From Dyadobacter bucti (GTDB lineage Bacteria; Bacteroidota; Bacteroidia; Cytophagales; Spirosomataceae), in assembly GCF_005869225.1 (NCBI RefSeq), contig NZ_SWFP01000008.1, positions 342,521 through 406,520 of the forward strand: a stretch of DNA of 64,000 bases. Reading direction: 5' to 3'. Made by a program: the position numbers and the translations under genes. Every line of letters begins with the position of its first letter. Position 1 is the stretch's first letter. Below are positions 16,647 through 24,225 of the stretch, piece by piece. The notes under the pieces were generated by a model. The model made no database searches, was not told the DNA's origin, and saw only the letters and a list, made by a program, of their open reading frames with translations.

Positions 16647-18008
16647 ATGCTTAAATATATTGAAAAGAACCGCGAGCGATTTTTAAATGAGCTTTTCGAC
16701 CTTCTCAGGATACCCTCAGTAAGTGCAGATTCCAATTTCAAAAGCGATATGCTTAAAGCCGCCGAATACGTTCGCGACCGCATATCGGAAGCCGGAGCTG
16801 ATCGTGCTGAAATTTATGAAACCAAAGGGCACCCAGTGGTTTACGGTGAAAAAATCATTGATCCCAAACTGCCTACCATATTGATATACGGGCATTATGA
16901 TGTACAGCCAGCCGATCCTTACGAGCTCTGGAATTCCCCGCCCTTTGAGCCGGTAATCAAAAATGACCGTATCTATGCACGAGGTGCATGCGACGACAAG
17001 GGACAGTTTTATATGCATATCAAAGCATTGGAAACGATGCTGGCCACCAATTCCCTGGCATGCAATGTAAAAATGATGATCGAGGGCGAAGAAGAAATCG
17101 GATCTTCAAATCTGGGTGCATTTGTAAGCGAGCACAAGGACATGCTGAAATGTGATACCATCCTGATATCCGATACCAGCATCATCGCAAACGATGTCCC
17201 GTCCATAGAAACAGGGCTCCGTGGTCTGACTTATGTGGAAGTAGAAGTAGTAGGCGCGAATCGGGACTTGCATTCAGGCGTTTATGGCGGTGGCGTTGCC
17301 AATCCGGTAAATGTTTTATGTGAAATGATCGCGTCGCTGAAAGACGAAAACGGCCACATCACAATTCCAGGTTTTTACAGCAAAGTGGAAGAACTGACAC
17401 CCGGACAGCGAGCAGCTTTAAATTCAGCTCCGTTTGATCTGGAAGAATACAAGCGGGACCTAGGCATTGAAGACATCCAGGGCGAAGTAGGATATTCCAC
17501 TATTGAACGGACTTCAGTTCGCCCTACGCTGGACGTGAATGGAATATGGGGAGGTTACACAGGTGAAGGCGCAAAAACAGTTTTGCCTTCGAAAGCCAAT
17601 GCAAAAATATCCATGCGGCTGGTTCCGAATCAAACAGATGAAGATACTCTTGAGTTATTTACGAAACACTTTGAATCCATTGCCCCGGCTTCGGTGAAGG
17701 TAACGGTTACTCCTCATCATGGAGGTCTTCCCTACGTTACTCCGACGGATTCCGTAGAATATAAGGCTGCCGAAATGGCAATGGAAGAATCTTTTGGTAA
17801 AAAGCCTATACCCACGCGGGGAGGAGGAAGTATTCCGATTGTGGCGCTTTTTGAGCAGGAACTTGGCAGAAAAAGCATCCTGATGGGCTTCGGCTTGGAT
17901 ATTGATGCCCTGCATTCACCTAACGAAAGCTATGGGCTATTCAATTATTATAAAGGAATTGAGACGATCCCGTTATTTTTCAAACACTATGCGAAATTGA
18001 AAAAATGA
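16647..18008 (+). CDS. M20 family dipeptidase/metallopeptidase
   Basis: This 453-residue protein is a cytosolic di-zinc peptidase of the M20 family (CNDP/DapE-like fold), with no signal peptide. Zinc and catalytic residues are visible: His83 and Asp85 in YGHYDVQPAD, the bridging Asp116 in GACDDKG, and the catalytic pair Glu149-Glu150 in EGEEEIGS. Further ligands are in ISDTS and the C-terminal LHSPNES histidine. The middle third (LHSGVYGGGVANP onward) is the dimerisation lid. It likely cleaves dipeptides during peptide turnover; the exact substrate is not predictable. It is flanked by terminators on both sides and is probably monocistronic. Confidence 0.92.
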   Translation: MLKYIEKNRERFLNELFDLLRIPSVSADSNFKSDMLKAAEYVRDRISEAGADRAEIYETKGHPVVYGEKIIDPKLPTILIYGHYDVQPADPYELWNSPPFEPVIKNDRIYARGACDDKGQFYMHIKALETMLATNSLACNVKMMIEGEEEIGSSNLGAFVSEHKDMLKCDTILISDTSIIANDVPSIETGLRGLTYVEVEVVGANRDLHSGVYGGGVANPVNVLCEMIASLKDENGHITIPGFYSKVEELTPGQRAALNSAPFDLEEYKRDLGIEDIQGEVGYSTIERTSVRPTLDVNGIWGGYTGEGAKTVLPSKANAKISMRLVPNQTDEDTLELFTKHFESIAPASVKVTVTPHHGGLPYVTPTDSVEYKAAEMAMEESFGKKPIPTRGGGSIPIVALFEQELGRKSILMGFGLDIDALHSPNESYGLFNYYKGIETIPLFFKHYAKLKK

Positions 18009-18017
18009 TCGGTTCAG

Positions 18018-18050
18018 AAGCCGGGCGGCTATCGGCTTGCCCGGCTTTGT
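18018..18050. terminator. Shared terminator between M20 peptidase and TPR gene
   Basis: AAGCCGGGC (18018-18026) and GCCCGGCTT (18039-18047) form a perfect 9-bp stem around a 12-nt loop. It sits between two convergent genes. T-runs on either strand are short, so efficiency is uncertain. Confidence 0.75.
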
Positions 18051-18051
18051 A

Positions 18052-19278
18052 CTATCTTTTCCGGCGCTGCTCCCGTTTCATTTTCTTTAAATTGGCAATC
18101 GCAGCTTTCGCTTCCTTATCCTGGCTCGACTTCTTATCCGCCTTATCATCCGCCAATTTATAGTATTTCAGCGCCTCATCGTAATCTTTTTTGGTTTCTG
18201 CAATCTTGCCCAGCCCAATCAGTGACGAGATATAATAACCAGCGTTGAGAGAGTTGGTCTGAGCTGAAAACTCAATTGCTTTCTGATAATACTGCGCGGC
18301 AAGATCGTAATTGCGATGGTATTGCATGTTGTAGTAAGCCAGGACATACGCCGCATTTCTTCCGCTAACCCCTTCATATCCAGGCATACCTTTGCCAATT
18401 TTATCAAGAATATTCTGGGCTGCCTTTTCTGCCTCTGCCATTTTTCCAGTTACAAAGGCTGTTCTGCAAAAGTACCTTTCAAAATATGGATTGTTAGGAA
18501 AAGTCTGCCACATATACTTAGCCATTTCATAAGCTTTTCCATACTCATTTTCCATGCTGTAAATCTGCAGTAAAAAATACCTCGCTTCTACCCGCGTGTA
18601 AAAAGCATTGTTCCCTACTTTTTCAAGCTGTTTTTCACCAAGCTTTTTATTGCCTTTTGGAAAAAGCGCCATCACAGGCCTCAGAATCGGATATTCTTTG
18701 GGGACCCACTCTGCATAATAATTATACAAACCGTCGCCAAAAAGCAATTCCGGGCTCAGATCACCATTTCCTTTACATTGTTCAAAATATTTAAGGGATT
18801 TTTTCCCGGCAAAAGCTGCTTTTGTCCAGCTCTCCCGCTCGGCATATAGCCGTCCTTTGAATGCATATGCTGCCGCCAGGAAAAAAGCAGATTCCACTTT
18901 ATTTTTCTCCACGTCATATAACTCTTCCGCCAGCGCAATGGTCGAGTCCATCTGTGCCAGAAAAGCTTTATCATGCGATTCATTATCCGTGTTCGGTACG
19001 ATTTTCCACCACTCGGAAAGGCCCATCAGAAAATGGGGCATAGGATGCTTTGGGTAGCGATATTTGAGCCACCTGAACTCTGCATCCGCTTCCGCAAACT
19101 TATAATTGTAAAGCATATTGATAGCTTCCGTTGACTCGATTTGTACGCTCGGGTTTTTCAGGATCATATCATAATTCTTGTCCAGATCGGCAGAAGAATA
19201 TAGCTGAGCCGAGACAGAATGAATGGCAATTACAGTTAAGAAACAGAATGTTATGGTGTTAAAAATTAAACTTTTCAT
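18052..19278 (-). CDS. Secreted tetratricopeptide-repeat protein
   Basis: This 408-residue protein has a signal peptide ending near Val-Ser-Ala-Gln at residues 22-25, so it is probably periplasmic. The rest is helical with several TPR-like units, for example NYKFAEADAEFRWLKYRYP (about 53-71), GKAYEMAKYMWQTFPNNPYF near 240, and YDLAAQYYQKAIEFSAQ and YDEALKYYKLADDKA near the C-terminus. The tail is very basic (KKMKREQRRKR). TPR proteins act as scaffolds; no partner can be named from the neighbours. It stands alone between convergent M20 and divergent hpt. Confidence 0.85.
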   Translation of the reverse strand: MKSLIFNTITFCFLTVIAIHSVSAQLYSSADLDKNYDMILKNPSVQIESTEAINMLYNYKFAEADAEFRWLKYRYPKHPMPHFLMGLSEWWKIVPNTDNESHDKAFLAQMDSTIALAEELYDVEKNKVESAFFLAAAYAFKGRLYAERESWTKAAFAGKKSLKYFEQCKGNGDLSPELLFGDGLYNYYAEWVPKEYPILRPVMALFPKGNKKLGEKQLEKVGNNAFYTRVEARYFLLQIYSMENEYGKAYEMAKYMWQTFPNNPYFERYFCRTAFVTGKMAEAEKAAQNILDKIGKGMPGYEGVSGRNAAYVLAYYNMQYHRNYDLAAQYYQKAIEFSAQTNSLNAGYYISSLIGLGKIAETKKDYDEALKYYKLADDKADKKSSQDKEAKAAIANLKKMKREQRRKR

Positions 19279-19321
19279 GTCAGGGATAAAATCTGTCCTA
19301 TTTAACGCCGGATTCGAATTT

Positions 19322-19329
19322 TACGTTTG
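19322..19329 (+). promoter_or_regulatory. -7 promoter element for hpt
   Basis: TACGTTTG is an exact TAnnTTTG match, 71 bp before the hpt ATG. A TTTA lies 17 bp upstream in place of the expected TTTG, so the -33 half is weak. Confidence 0.4.
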
Positions 19330-19399
19330 CGGGCTGTCGGGTTTTTGAAAAAAGAGTTAATATTGATCCTCAGAGCTTTTAACGTTACGGCACTTCCTT

Positions 19400-19927
19400 A
19401 TGATTAACATACTGGACAAAACATTTGTCCCATTTATTTCCAGGCAATCGATTGAAAACCGGGTATTGGAACTCTCGGCCATGATCAGTAAAGATTATGA
19501 AGGCCGCTGCCCGTTATTCCTCGTGGTTTTGAACGGTGCATTTCTTTTTGCCGGGGAACTCGTCAAGCATATTCCTTTGACCTGCGAAATTACATTTATC
19601 CGGCTTTCATCCTATTCACAAACCGAATCGACTGGAAAAGTAAAGGAAATCATAGGTCTGGACAACAACATTGAAAACCGCGACATCATTATTATCGAAG
19701 ATATTGTGGATACCGGCCTGACCATTGCACAGTTATTAAAACAAATTGAAGATAAGAAACCGAAGTCTGTCGAAATTGCCACTTTACTACATAAGCCGGA
19801 AGCACTTAAAACGCCTGTTGCAATGCGCTACATCGGCTTTGAGATTGAAAACAAGTTTGTTGTCGGGTATGGTCTTGATTATGATGGGATCGGCCGTAAC
19901 CTGGATTCAATATATGTTTTAGCCTGA
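19400..19927 (+). CDS. hpt: Hypoxanthine phosphoribosyltransferase
   Basis: This 175-residue purine salvage enzyme joins hypoxanthine (and often guanine) to PRPP. The PRPP-binding motif IIIIEDIVDTGLT is at residues 97-108, with the two acidic residues typical of type I phosphoribosyltransferases. The pyrophosphate loop VVLNGAF is near 42-48, and KFVVGYGLDYDG near the C-terminus forms the base-binding region. Length is normal. The beta-CASP gene follows after 64 bp on the same strand and may be co-transcribed. Confidence 0.95.
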   Translation: MINILDKTFVPFISRQSIENRVLELSAMISKDYEGRCPLFLVVLNGAFLFAGELVKHIPLTCEITFIRLSSYSQTESTGKVKEIIGLDNNIENRDIIIIEDIVDTGLTIAQLLKQIEDKKPKSVEIATLLHKPEALKTPVAMRYIGFEIENKFVVGYGLDYDGIGRNLDSIYVLA

Positions 19928-19991
19928 CCCTTTTTAAAAGTAGTAATTGCCGACCGGGCACCTTTTGAATTTTAGAGACAATCTGCATAAT

Positions 19992-21392
19992 ATGAATATA
20001 CAATTTTTTGGAGCCGCAAGAACTGTTACAGGAAGCAAACATTTGATTACTACCGAAAAGGGAACAAAAATCCTTCTTGACTGCGGATTGTTTCAGGGGA
20101 TACAAACAGATGAATTCAATCAGCGTTTCGGGTTTAAGCCGGCCGAAGTTAACTATCTGATTTTGTCCCACGCACATATTGACCATTCTGGATTGATTCC
20201 GAGACTTGTAAAACAAGGTTTCAACGGTCCCATATATTGTACATCTGCAACAGCCGACCTTTGCCGCGTGATGCTGCTCGATAGTGCCCATATCCAGGAA
20301 AAAGATCTGGAAAGAATTAACCGGAGACGCGAAAAACAGGGCAGGCCGCTGCTGGAAGAACTTTATGACTCTGAAGATGCGGCGAAAGCGTTGAACCTTT
20401 TTAAAACAGTCCGTTACGGACAACCATTTTTTCTTGGCGAAAGTAACGAAGTAGAAGTTATCCTGACCGACGCGGCTCATTTGCTTGGGAGCGCCGCGGT
20501 CCACCTTACTATTCCTGACAGTGGAGCATTCAAACAGCTAACATTTACAGGCGACATTGGCCGGCCGGAAGATCGCATTTTACGCAAGCCTGATGTTTTT
20601 CCACAGGCGGATATTATTATCTGCGAGTCTACCTATGGAGACAGGCTGCACGAAAAAGAAACAGATATGCATGCACATCTCCTGGAAATTGTACATCAGA
20701 CCTGTGTTGTCAGAAGAGGAAAACTGATCATTCCTGCCTTCGCCATCGACCGCACCCAGGAATTGATCTATGCATTGGATCAGTTGTCAAGTTCCGGAAA
20801 ATTACCTCAGATCCCGGTTTATATCGACAGTCCCCTTGCCATCCGTGCGACCAAAATCATGAAGGAGCACGACGAATGTTTCAATCCTGAAATCCTGGAC
20901 TACATTGAGAAAGACGGAGATGCTTTTGCCTTTCCATACTTGCATTACATATCAAGTGCCGACGAATCTATTGCGCTTAATGATAAACAAGAACCTTGTA
21001 TCATTATTTCCGCATCGGGAATGGCCGAGGCCGGGCGTATCAAGCATCACATCAAAAACAATATTGGTGATCCGAAATCAACCATTCTGCTGGTGGGGTA
21101 TGCATCCTCCAACACATTGGCTGGTGCGTTGAAAAGGGGAGACAGGGAGGTTAACATCTTCGGGGAGCAATTTGAGGTACGGTGCCAGGTTTCGAGTATG
21201 GATTCTTTTTCCGGCCATGGCGATTACAATGAAATGCTCGAATTTCTGTCCTGCCAGAGCCCAGAGCGCGTCAGAAAAGTATTTCTAGTACATGGAGAAT
21301 ATAAAACCCAGATTTCTTTCAAGCTAAAACTCGAAAAAGCGGGTTACAAGGATGTGCATATCCCGGCATTGTATGAAAATGTGATTATTTAA
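19992..21392 (+). CDS. Metallo-beta-lactamase fold, beta-CASP RNA-processing nuclease
   Basis: This 466-residue protein carries an N-terminal metallo-beta-lactamase domain with the zinc motif HAHIDH at 60-65 and a second histidine in DAAHLLGSA. FTGDIGR supplies a further metal-ligand aspartate. The beta-CASP insertion follows (ESTYGDR, IPAFAIDRTQELIY, IIISASGMAEAGRIKHH). A C-terminal RMMBL segment (SFSGHGDYNEM and FLVHGE) holds more ligands. This architecture belongs to CPSF73/YSH1-like proteins that act as RNA endo- or exonucleases in bacteria. I prefer the ATG at 19992 because the fold begins with MNIQFFGAARTVTGS; an upstream in-frame TTG at 19947 would add 15 unlikely residues. Confidence 0.9.
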   Translation: MNIQFFGAARTVTGSKHLITTEKGTKILLDCGLFQGIQTDEFNQRFGFKPAEVNYLILSHAHIDHSGLIPRLVKQGFNGPIYCTSATADLCRVMLLDSAHIQEKDLERINRRREKQGRPLLEELYDSEDAAKALNLFKTVRYGQPFFLGESNEVEVILTDAAHLLGSAAVHLTIPDSGAFKQLTFTGDIGRPEDRILRKPDVFPQADIIICESTYGDRLHEKETDMHAHLLEIVHQTCVVRRGKLIIPAFAIDRTQELIYALDQLSSSGKLPQIPVYIDSPLAIRATKIMKEHDECFNPEILDYIEKDGDAFAFPYLHYISSADESIALNDKQEPCIIISASGMAEAGRIKHHIKNNIGDPKSTILLVGYASSNTLAGALKRGDREVNIFGEQFEVRCQVSSMDSFSGHGDYNEMLEFLSCQSPERVRKVFLVHGEYKTQISFKLKLEKAGYKDVHIPALYENVII

Positions 21393-21413
21393 TTAATCAT
21401 CTTTACCCTAACA

Positions 21414-21446
21414 CTTGGAAAGTCGGTTACATTATTACTATTTTTG
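21414..21446 (+). promoter_or_regulatory. Promoter for tRNA-Leu
   Basis: CTTG at 21414-21417 and TATTTTTG at 21439-21446 are 21 bp apart, close to the Bacteroidota consensus. The predicted start, near 21453, lies about 10 nt before the mature tRNA, as expected for a tRNA gene. Confidence 0.7.
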
Positions 21447-21462
21447 CCCACCAGATTTTCAT

Positions 21463-21546
21463 GCCGAAGTGGTGAAATTGGTAGACACGCACGTTTCAGA
21501 GGCGTGTGGGGGTTGCCCTGTGTGGGTTCGAGTCCCATCTTCGGCA
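21463..21546 (+). tRNA. tRNA-Leu (anticodon CAG)
   Basis: The 84-nt cloverleaf has the acceptor stem GCCGAAG/CTTCGGC, the D-arm GTG...CAC, and the anticodon stem CACGT/GCGTG with loop TTCAGAG (anticodon CAG, reading CUG). A long variable arm of class II type follows, then the T-arm GTGGG TTCGAGT CCCAT. The discriminator base is A. The 3' CCA is not encoded (ACA follows). Confidence 0.97.
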
Positions 21547-21547
21547 C

Positions 21548-21583
21548 AAAATGCCGTTCCTGTTTTCAGGAATGGCATTTTTA
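21548..21583 (+). terminator. Terminator after tRNA-Leu
   Basis: AAATGCC-G-TTCCTG and CAGGAA-T-GGCATTT form a long stem with one G-T pair around a TTTT loop, followed by more T residues. It begins 2 nt after the mature tRNA. Confidence 0.88.
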
Positions 21584-21612
21584 CTTTTCAGGACAGTTTC
21601 AAAAAATGATCC

Positions 21613-22131
21613 ATGAAATATCCCAACCGCCTTTCTTCCGGAGCAAATAACACGGTTATAACACTGTCCGATTTGGAAGTCGCCAAGCTATTTCTTGACG
21701 ATACACGCTCAGATATTGGCTCGGAGGCGGAAAAAATGAAATTTGCAAATTCCGTCAACGGTCTGGTCGTAAAGTTTATCCGCCTTGATTTTCACGAAGA
21801 TTTGCAGGCAGAAATGCTGGTGATGGAGCGTTTGAAACCAATGGATTTTCGCGCTTATGAGGTCGAAATCCGCGAGCTATGGCTGGATGTTTTTGAAGAC
21901 CAGCTGAAAATGCTTCACAAAGCTGGGTTTGTTCACCGCGATCTACGCCGTCCCTCAGGTATCGGAGGGTTATATTACGACAATATTTTATTGACTGACA
22001 GCGGGTTAAGGTTAATTGATGTTGGTATTTCGGCCCTGAGAGAACAAGTCGGAGCAAAGATTTTTGATAAGTACCTGGAAACCGAGCGCTCGGAAATGAA
22101 TGTTTTCAGAGAATATTTTCTCAACCGGTAG
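21613..22131 (+). CDS. Very small protein-kinase-like protein
   Basis: This 172-residue protein contains a recognisable kinase catalytic loop: FVHRDLRRPS at about 108-117 (His-Arg-Asp), an asparagine in YYDNILLTD, and LRLIDVGIS, in which Asp-Val-Gly stands where Asp-Phe-Gly is usual. The preceding FEDQLKMLHKAG matches the helix before the loop. The N-terminal 100 residues are too short for a full kinase N-lobe. No glycine-rich loop is seen, and a VVKF strand near 52-55 may carry the ATP lysine. Between HRD and Asn there are extra residues (GIGGLYY). It may be an active minimal kinase, a RIO/Bud32-like small kinase, or a pseudokinase. It overlaps the converging hemJ by 11 bp. Confidence 0.65.
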   Translation: MKYPNRLSSGANNTVITLSDLEVAKLFLDDTRSDIGSEAEKMKFANSVNGLVVKFIRLDFHEDLQAEMLVMERLKPMDFRAYEVEIRELWLDVFEDQLKMLHKAGFVHRDLRRPSGIGGLYYDNILLTDSGLRLIDVGISALREQVGAKIFDKYLETERSEMNVFREYFLNR

Positions 22132-22678
22132 GATTTTTACCTTCTTTTTTCTCCCGTACCCGCTTCACCACTCGCACCGCAGTCATAATCACAATTGCAA
22201 ATACGACCAGTCCCAGAACACCCCAGAGCCAATCGACGGTATTTTTCAATACGACCAGAAATACGATTGAAAACAAGAAAATGGTTGCTACCTCATTAAA
22301 AAGTCTGAGCTGAAACGAGGCGAACCTGAATTTCCCCTGGCGGAGCTCCAACAATATTTTACGGGTGAAAGAATGGTATCCTAGCAGCCCTAGTACAAAA
22401 AGCAACTTCAGTTTCATCCAGTCCTGTTCGAGCCAGGCCGGGTTTATGTAGAGCATGATCGAGCCAAATATCAGCGCCGCCCAGCATGCAGGTGTCATGA
22501 TCGCGTTCCAGAGCAGCTTTTCCATCTTTGTAAACTGTGCGATTAGTATACCACGCTCAGGCTCCGGCTTATCTTTCGCCTCGGTATGATACACAAATAA
22601 ACGGGGCATATAAAAAAGCCCGGCGAACCAGCTGACAACAAAAATGATATGAAGGGCTTTGAAGTGGAGATAGGTCAT
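22121..22678 (-). CDS. hemJ: HemJ-type protoporphyrinogen IX oxidase (CopD/UPF0093 family)
   Basis: This 185-residue inner-membrane protein oxidises protoporphyrinogen IX to protoporphyrin IX in heme synthesis. MTYLHFKALHIIFVVSWFAG at the N-terminus carries the conserved heme-binding histidine and the W-F-A-G motif. PRLFVYH follows, and about five hydrophobic segments fit HemJ. I chose the ATG at 22678 because the first conserved segment starts there; the frame is open for 64 more codons upstream without family features. Its last 11 bp overlap the end of the kinase-like gene on the other strand. The msrA gene diverges about 108 bp away. Confidence 0.88.
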   Translation of the reverse strand: MTYLHFKALHIIFVVSWFAGLFYMPRLFVYHTEAKDKPEPERGILIAQFTKMEKLLWNAIMTPACWAALIFGSIMLYINPAWLEQDWMKLKLLFVLGLLGYHSFTRKILLELRQGKFRFASFQLRLFNEVATIFLFSIVFLVVLKNTVDWLWGVLGLVVFAIVIMTAVRVVKRVREKKEGKNPTG

Positions 22679-22786
22679 GATAGCATCTTTTTCGTCCCAA
22701 ATTTCGTAAATATCCAATGAATACCGGCATAAACTTTCTTTGTCGGTTAATCGTTTAGTACGCAAGAAGTAATCTCCATTCATATC

Positions 22787-23473
22787 ATGAGAACCACCAT
22801 TCCGTTTTTTACATTTATATTTTTGTGCTGCATGGTCATTGTGTCGTGCGCACAGCCGGAAAAAAAACAAAAGAAAAACATGAACAAGGAAACAGGTGCG
22901 ACCGCACTTGATGAAACCAACGTTGATACCTCGAATACTGAAATTGCAACTTTTGGAACCGGATGTTTCTGGTGTACAGAAGCAGTAATGGAATCCCTCG
23001 ACGGTGTAAAAAAAGTTGTGTCGGGTTATTCAGGCGGGCATGACCCGAAACCCACGTATAAAGAAGTGTGTACCGGAAATACCGGCCATGCCGAATGCGT
23101 AGAAGTCACTTTCGACCCCAAAGTGGTCAGTTATGCTGATCTTCTTGAGGCGTTTTTCCGTAGCCACGACCCTACATCGCTGAACAAACAGGGCAATGAT
23201 ATTGGAACACAGTATCGTTCTGTTATTTTTTATCACAATGATGAACAAAAGCAGCTTGCGGTGCAGGCGAAAACAGAACTGGACAAGTCCGGAGCATATG
23301 GAAAACCGATTGTGACCGAGATTACCAAAGCCGTAACGTTTTATCAGGCAGAAGATTACCACCAAAATTATTTTGCGAACAATCCGGACCAGGGATATTG
23401 CGCATTTGTGATCGCGCCCAAACTGGATAAATTCAAGAAGGTTTTCAAGGATAAGTTGCGAAAGAATATCTGA
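22787..23473 (+). CDS. msrA: Lipoprotein peptide-methionine (S)-S-oxide reductase MsrA
   Basis: This 228-residue enzyme reduces methionine-S-sulfoxide in proteins. The N-terminus is a lipoprotein signal (hydrophobic run then VIVSC, lipid cysteine at 21), followed by a Lys-rich and then acidic linker to about residue 50. It is therefore exported and membrane-anchored, unlike the cytosolic E. coli enzyme. The catalytic motif GCFWC is at 59-63 with Cys60 nucleophile. SGYSGGHDPKPTYKEVCTGNTGHAE and AEDYHQNYF are typical MsrA segments. No MsrB domain is fused. It probably protects envelope proteins from oxidation. The upstream divergent gene is hemJ. Confidence 0.95.
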   Translation: MRTTIPFFTFIFLCCMVIVSCAQPEKKQKKNMNKETGATALDETNVDTSNTEIATFGTGCFWCTEAVMESLDGVKKVVSGYSGGHDPKPTYKEVCTGNTGHAECVEVTFDPKVVSYADLLEAFFRSHDPTSLNKQGNDIGTQYRSVIFYHNDEQKQLAVQAKTELDKSGAYGKPIVTEITKAVTFYQAEDYHQNYFANNPDQGYCAFVIAPKLDKFKKVFKDKLRKNI

Positions 23474-23539
23474 CATAAATGCCTTTGAAATAGGCTAAGG
23501 ATCCTTTCACCATATTTATTTCTCCGTATAATAACTAAG

Positions 23540-23589
23540 AATGGCACAAGTTTTGAAGCATTGAAATAAAGGCTTTAATTTGTGCCATT
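23540..23589 (+). promoter_or_regulatory. Promoter enclosed by a 10-bp inverted repeat, upstream of omp gene
   Basis: AATGGCACAA (23540-23549) and TTGTGCCATT (23580-23589) are perfect inverted copies separated by 30 bp. Between them lie TTTG (23552-23555) and TTAATTTG (23575-23582), separated by 19 bp, a near-consensus promoter with one mismatch. The dyad arms therefore straddle the promoter with their centres 40 bp (about four helical turns) apart. This fits an operator for a dimeric or looping regulator. As RNA from msrA it could also fold into a long hairpin, but no T-run follows. Confidence 0.65.
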
Positions 23590-23620
23590 ATTACTTTAAC
23601 AATAACTAATTCTATTTGCG

Positions 23621-24154
23621 ATGAAAAAGACTTTATTAATGATTGTAGTTGTTGCAGCTCTCATGAGCGTAGCGTCCGGCAAAGCTTTTGCCCAATATGA
23701 AAAAGGCGACAAACTTCTGAATGTTGGAATTGGACTAGGCTCTTATTACGGAGGTGGTGTTGCTGTCGGCGCGGCGTTCGAATACGGTGTTACGGATTTT
23801 ATTAGTGTAGGTGCTCAAGCGGACTTCTATACATGGGGCTATAACTGGGGAAGCGGATACAAATATCGTTATACTTTTCTTCCGATAGCTGCAAGAGGTT
23901 CTTACCACTTCGGTAAACATTTTTTACAAGTAGAAAAACTTGACCTTTACGCAGGAGCCTCGCTTGGTTACTACATTTCAAGCTATAAAGCCGACACCCC
24001 TTTCGGAGGATCTTATAGCGACTCGTATGGCAGCAAAGTTCTATTTGGTGTTTTTGGTGGCGGAAGGTATTATTTCAAACCAAATATGGCCGCATTTGCA
24101 GAAGTTGGATATAACGTAACTCCGTTGAAGGTCGGTATCACTTTCAAATTCTAA
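23621..24154 (+). CDS. Small outer-membrane beta-barrel protein
   Basis: This 177-residue protein has a standard signal peptide (MKKTLLMIVVVAALMS, cleavage after Ala-Phe-Ala near 24). The mature part is full of glycine and aromatic residues in alternating strands (GIGLGSYYGGGVAVGAAF, YTWGYNWGSGYKYRYTF) and ends in F-K-F, a typical terminal barrel strand. It probably forms an 8-strand barrel of the OmpW/OprF-N type. Its function is unknown. Expression may be controlled by the dyad overlapping its promoter. A terminator follows. Confidence 0.85.
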   Translation: MKKTLLMIVVVAALMSVASGKAFAQYEKGDKLLNVGIGLGSYYGGGVAVGAAFEYGVTDFISVGAQADFYTWGYNWGSGYKYRYTFLPIAARGSYHFGKHFLQVEKLDLYAGASLGYYISSYKADTPFGGSYSDSYGSKVLFGVFGGGRYYFKPNMAAFAEVGYNVTPLKVGITFKF

Positions 24155-24174
24155 GTACACACAAAATCCACAAA

Positions 24175-24209
24175 AAAAGCGGTGCAAGACTTGATCCTGC
24201 ACCGCTTTT
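24175..24209. terminator. Shared terminator after the omp gene
   Basis: AAAAGCGGTGCA (24175-24186) and TGCACCGCTTTT (24198-24209) form a perfect 12-bp stem with an 11-nt loop, flanked by an A-run and a T-run. It serves the omp gene and the converging gene at 24226. Confidence 0.9.
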
Positions 24210-24225
24210 CTCATATTTAGCCCTT

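Noticed and set aside
19806..20504. Minus-strand frame of 232 codons across hpt and the beta-CASP gene
   Set aside because: It is antisense to two clearly conserved genes and lacks any protein-like signature.
21463..22131. tRNA-Leu 3' end as an integration site for a mobile element
   Set aside because: No integrase, no repeat of the tRNA 3' end downstream, and core genes (hemJ, msrA) follow immediately.
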